From Micromonospora sp. Llam0 (GTDB lineage: Bacteria; Actinomycetota; Actinomycetes; Mycobacteriales; Micromonosporaceae), in contig NZ_RJJY01000001.1 in NCBI RefSeq assembly GCF_003751085.1, forward strand, positions 5,394,001 through 5,458,000: a DNA stretch of 64,000 nucleotides. The letters run 5' to 3'. The notes beneath the pieces were generated by a model that worked only from the letters and a program-made list of their open reading frames with translations, searched no databases and was not told the DNA's origin. Each line of letters begins with the position of its first letter. The first letter of the stretch is position 1. Positions 63,113-64,000 of the stretch are shown here, one piece after another. A program made the translations under genes and the position numbers.

Positions 63113-64000
63113 GTGCCTCCTGATCACGCAGCGCCACCGCTGGACGTCGACCGGATCCTGGCGGATCCGGGCGTACGAATCGTGGTCTGCTGCGGTGCCG
63201 GCGGGGTGGGCAAGACGACGACCGCGGCGGCGCTGGCGCTGCGCGCCGCCGAGCGGCACGGCCGGCGCACCGTGGTGCTCACCATCGACCCGGCCCGCCG
63301 GCTGGCGCAGTCGCTGGGCCTGACCGAGCTGGACAACACCCCCCGGCAGGTCAAGGGCATCGAGGTGGAGGCCAGCGGCGGCGAGCTGCACGCCATGATG
63401 CTGGACATGAAGCGCACCTTCGACGAGGTGGTGCTCGCGCACACCGACGCGGAGAAGGCCGCCGAAATCTTCGCGAACCCGTTCTACCAGGCCATGAGCT
63501 CGACCTTCGCCGGCACGCAGGAGTACATGGCGATGGAGAAGCTGGGCCAGCTGCACGCCGGTGGTGAGTGGGATCTGATCGTGGTCGACACGCCGCCGTC
63601 GCGGTCCGCGCTGGACTTCCTGGACGCGCCGGCCAGGTTGGCCCGCTTCCTGGACGGCCGGATGCTCCGGCTGCTGCTGGCGCCGGCCCGGGCCGGCGGT
63701 CGGAGCATGTTCAGCCTGGTGACCGCGTCGTTCGGGGTGTTCTCCCGGGCGGTGCAGAAGATCCTCGGTGCCCAGTTGCTCAGTGACCTGTCCGGTTTCG
63801 TGGCGGCGCTGGACTCGATGTTCGGCGGTTTCCGGCAGCGGGCCGAGCAGACGTACCGGGTCCTGCAGGCCGACGAGACGGCGTTCCTGCTGGTCGCGGC
63901 GCCGGAGCCGGACGCGGTACGGGAGGCGGCGTACTTCGCCGGTCGGCTCGGCGCGGAGCGGATGCCGCTGGCCGGGCTGGTGCTCAACCGGGTGCACGAG
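63113..64000 (+). CDS. ArsA/Get3-like ATPase, second of a pair (3' end outside window)
   Basis: At least 296 residues, open to the window end. The P-loop is [13 protein letters not shown], lacking the signature lysine; the switch is [16 protein letters not shown]. Homologue of Rv3680 (BagB). It begins with a GTG 37 bp after the first ATPase gene. The pair likely forms a heterodimer. Confidence 0.88.
   Translation, partial: MPPDHAAPPLDVDRILADPGVRIVVCCGAGGVGKTTTAAALALRAAERHGRRTVVLTIDPARRLAQSLGLTELDNTPRQVKGIEVEASGGELHAMMLDMKRTFDEVVLAHTDAEKAAEIFANPFYQAMSSTFAGTQEYMAMEKLGQLHAGGEWDLIVVDTPPSRSALDFLDAPARLARFLDGRMLRLLLAPARAGGRSMFSLVTASFGVFSRAVQKILGAQLLSDLSGFVAALDSMFGGFRQRAEQTYRVLQADETAFLLVAAPEPDAVREAAYFAGRLGAERMPLAGLVLNRVHE

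Noticed and set aside
63062..63997. A 311-codon minus-strand frame at the window end
   Set aside because: Opposes the second ArsA-like ATPase, which has intact P-loop and switch motifs on the plus strand and is merely cut by the window edge.

Overview
High-GC, densely packed DNA with frequent GTG/TTG starts and ATGA/GTGA gene overlaps. Protein content (WhiB-era actinobacterial cell-envelope genes, ESX/type VII secretion, Ser/Thr kinase, CRP, fol operon) points to an actinomycete, most likely Micromonosporaceae. This is chromosomal backbone, not a plasmid or phage.

From memory, the conserved genes follow two stretches of Mycobacterium tuberculosis gene order (about Rv3602c-Rv3628 and Rv3671c-Rv3680). 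They run panC, DUF2520 protein, DUF3180 protein, folK, folB, folP, folE, ftsH, hpt, tilS, zinc metalloprotease, dacB, ppa; then marP, Nudix, tlpA-like, nth, crp, MBL hydrolase, RidA, DUF4177 and two ArsA-like ATPases. Lineage-specific modules sit between these anchors.

Layout: 1-1.6 kb, panC (cut by the window) and a DUF2520 protein. 1.7-4 kb, a MidA/NDUFAF7-type methyltransferase followed by an orphan NuoD. 4-5.7 kb, a membrane coiled-coil protein with an RRYRDDD-repeat tail. 5.8-9.4 kb, an OpuA/ProX-type osmoprotectant ABC transporter whose binding protein looks circularly permuted and whose ATPase is divergent. 9.5-12.1 kb, small conserved and membrane proteins. 12.2-14 kb, folP-folB-folK. 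14.3-22.9 kb, a chromosomal VirB-like type IV secretion module without a visible relaxase or coupling protein. 23-27.1 kb, a membrane NTF2-like protein and a FtsK/SpoIIIE-like protein with both P-loops degenerate plus a membrane partner. 27.2-30.7 kb, folE, ftsH, hpt. 31-37 kb, a GlxA-type regulator, tilS, metalloprotease, dacB, ppa. 37.1-44 kb, a partial type VII locus (eccD, eccC, mycP). 43.9-50.3 kb, marP, Nudix, tlpA-like, nth, capA-like, cbiZ-like, crp. 50.4-59.6 kb, a run of membrane/sensory genes ending with a large class III adenylate cyclase. 59.6-64 kb, MBL hydrolase, RidA, DUF4177, an NTF2-like membrane protein and two Get3/ArsA-like ATPases, the second cut by the window end.

Functional themes are folate, pantothenate and purine salvage; envelope secretion and proteolysis (T4SS-like, T7SS, MycP, MarP, DacB, FtsH); and cAMP signalling (cyclase plus CRP with an intact cAMP pocket). 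No tRNA, rRNA, CRISPR array or insertion sequence was recognised.
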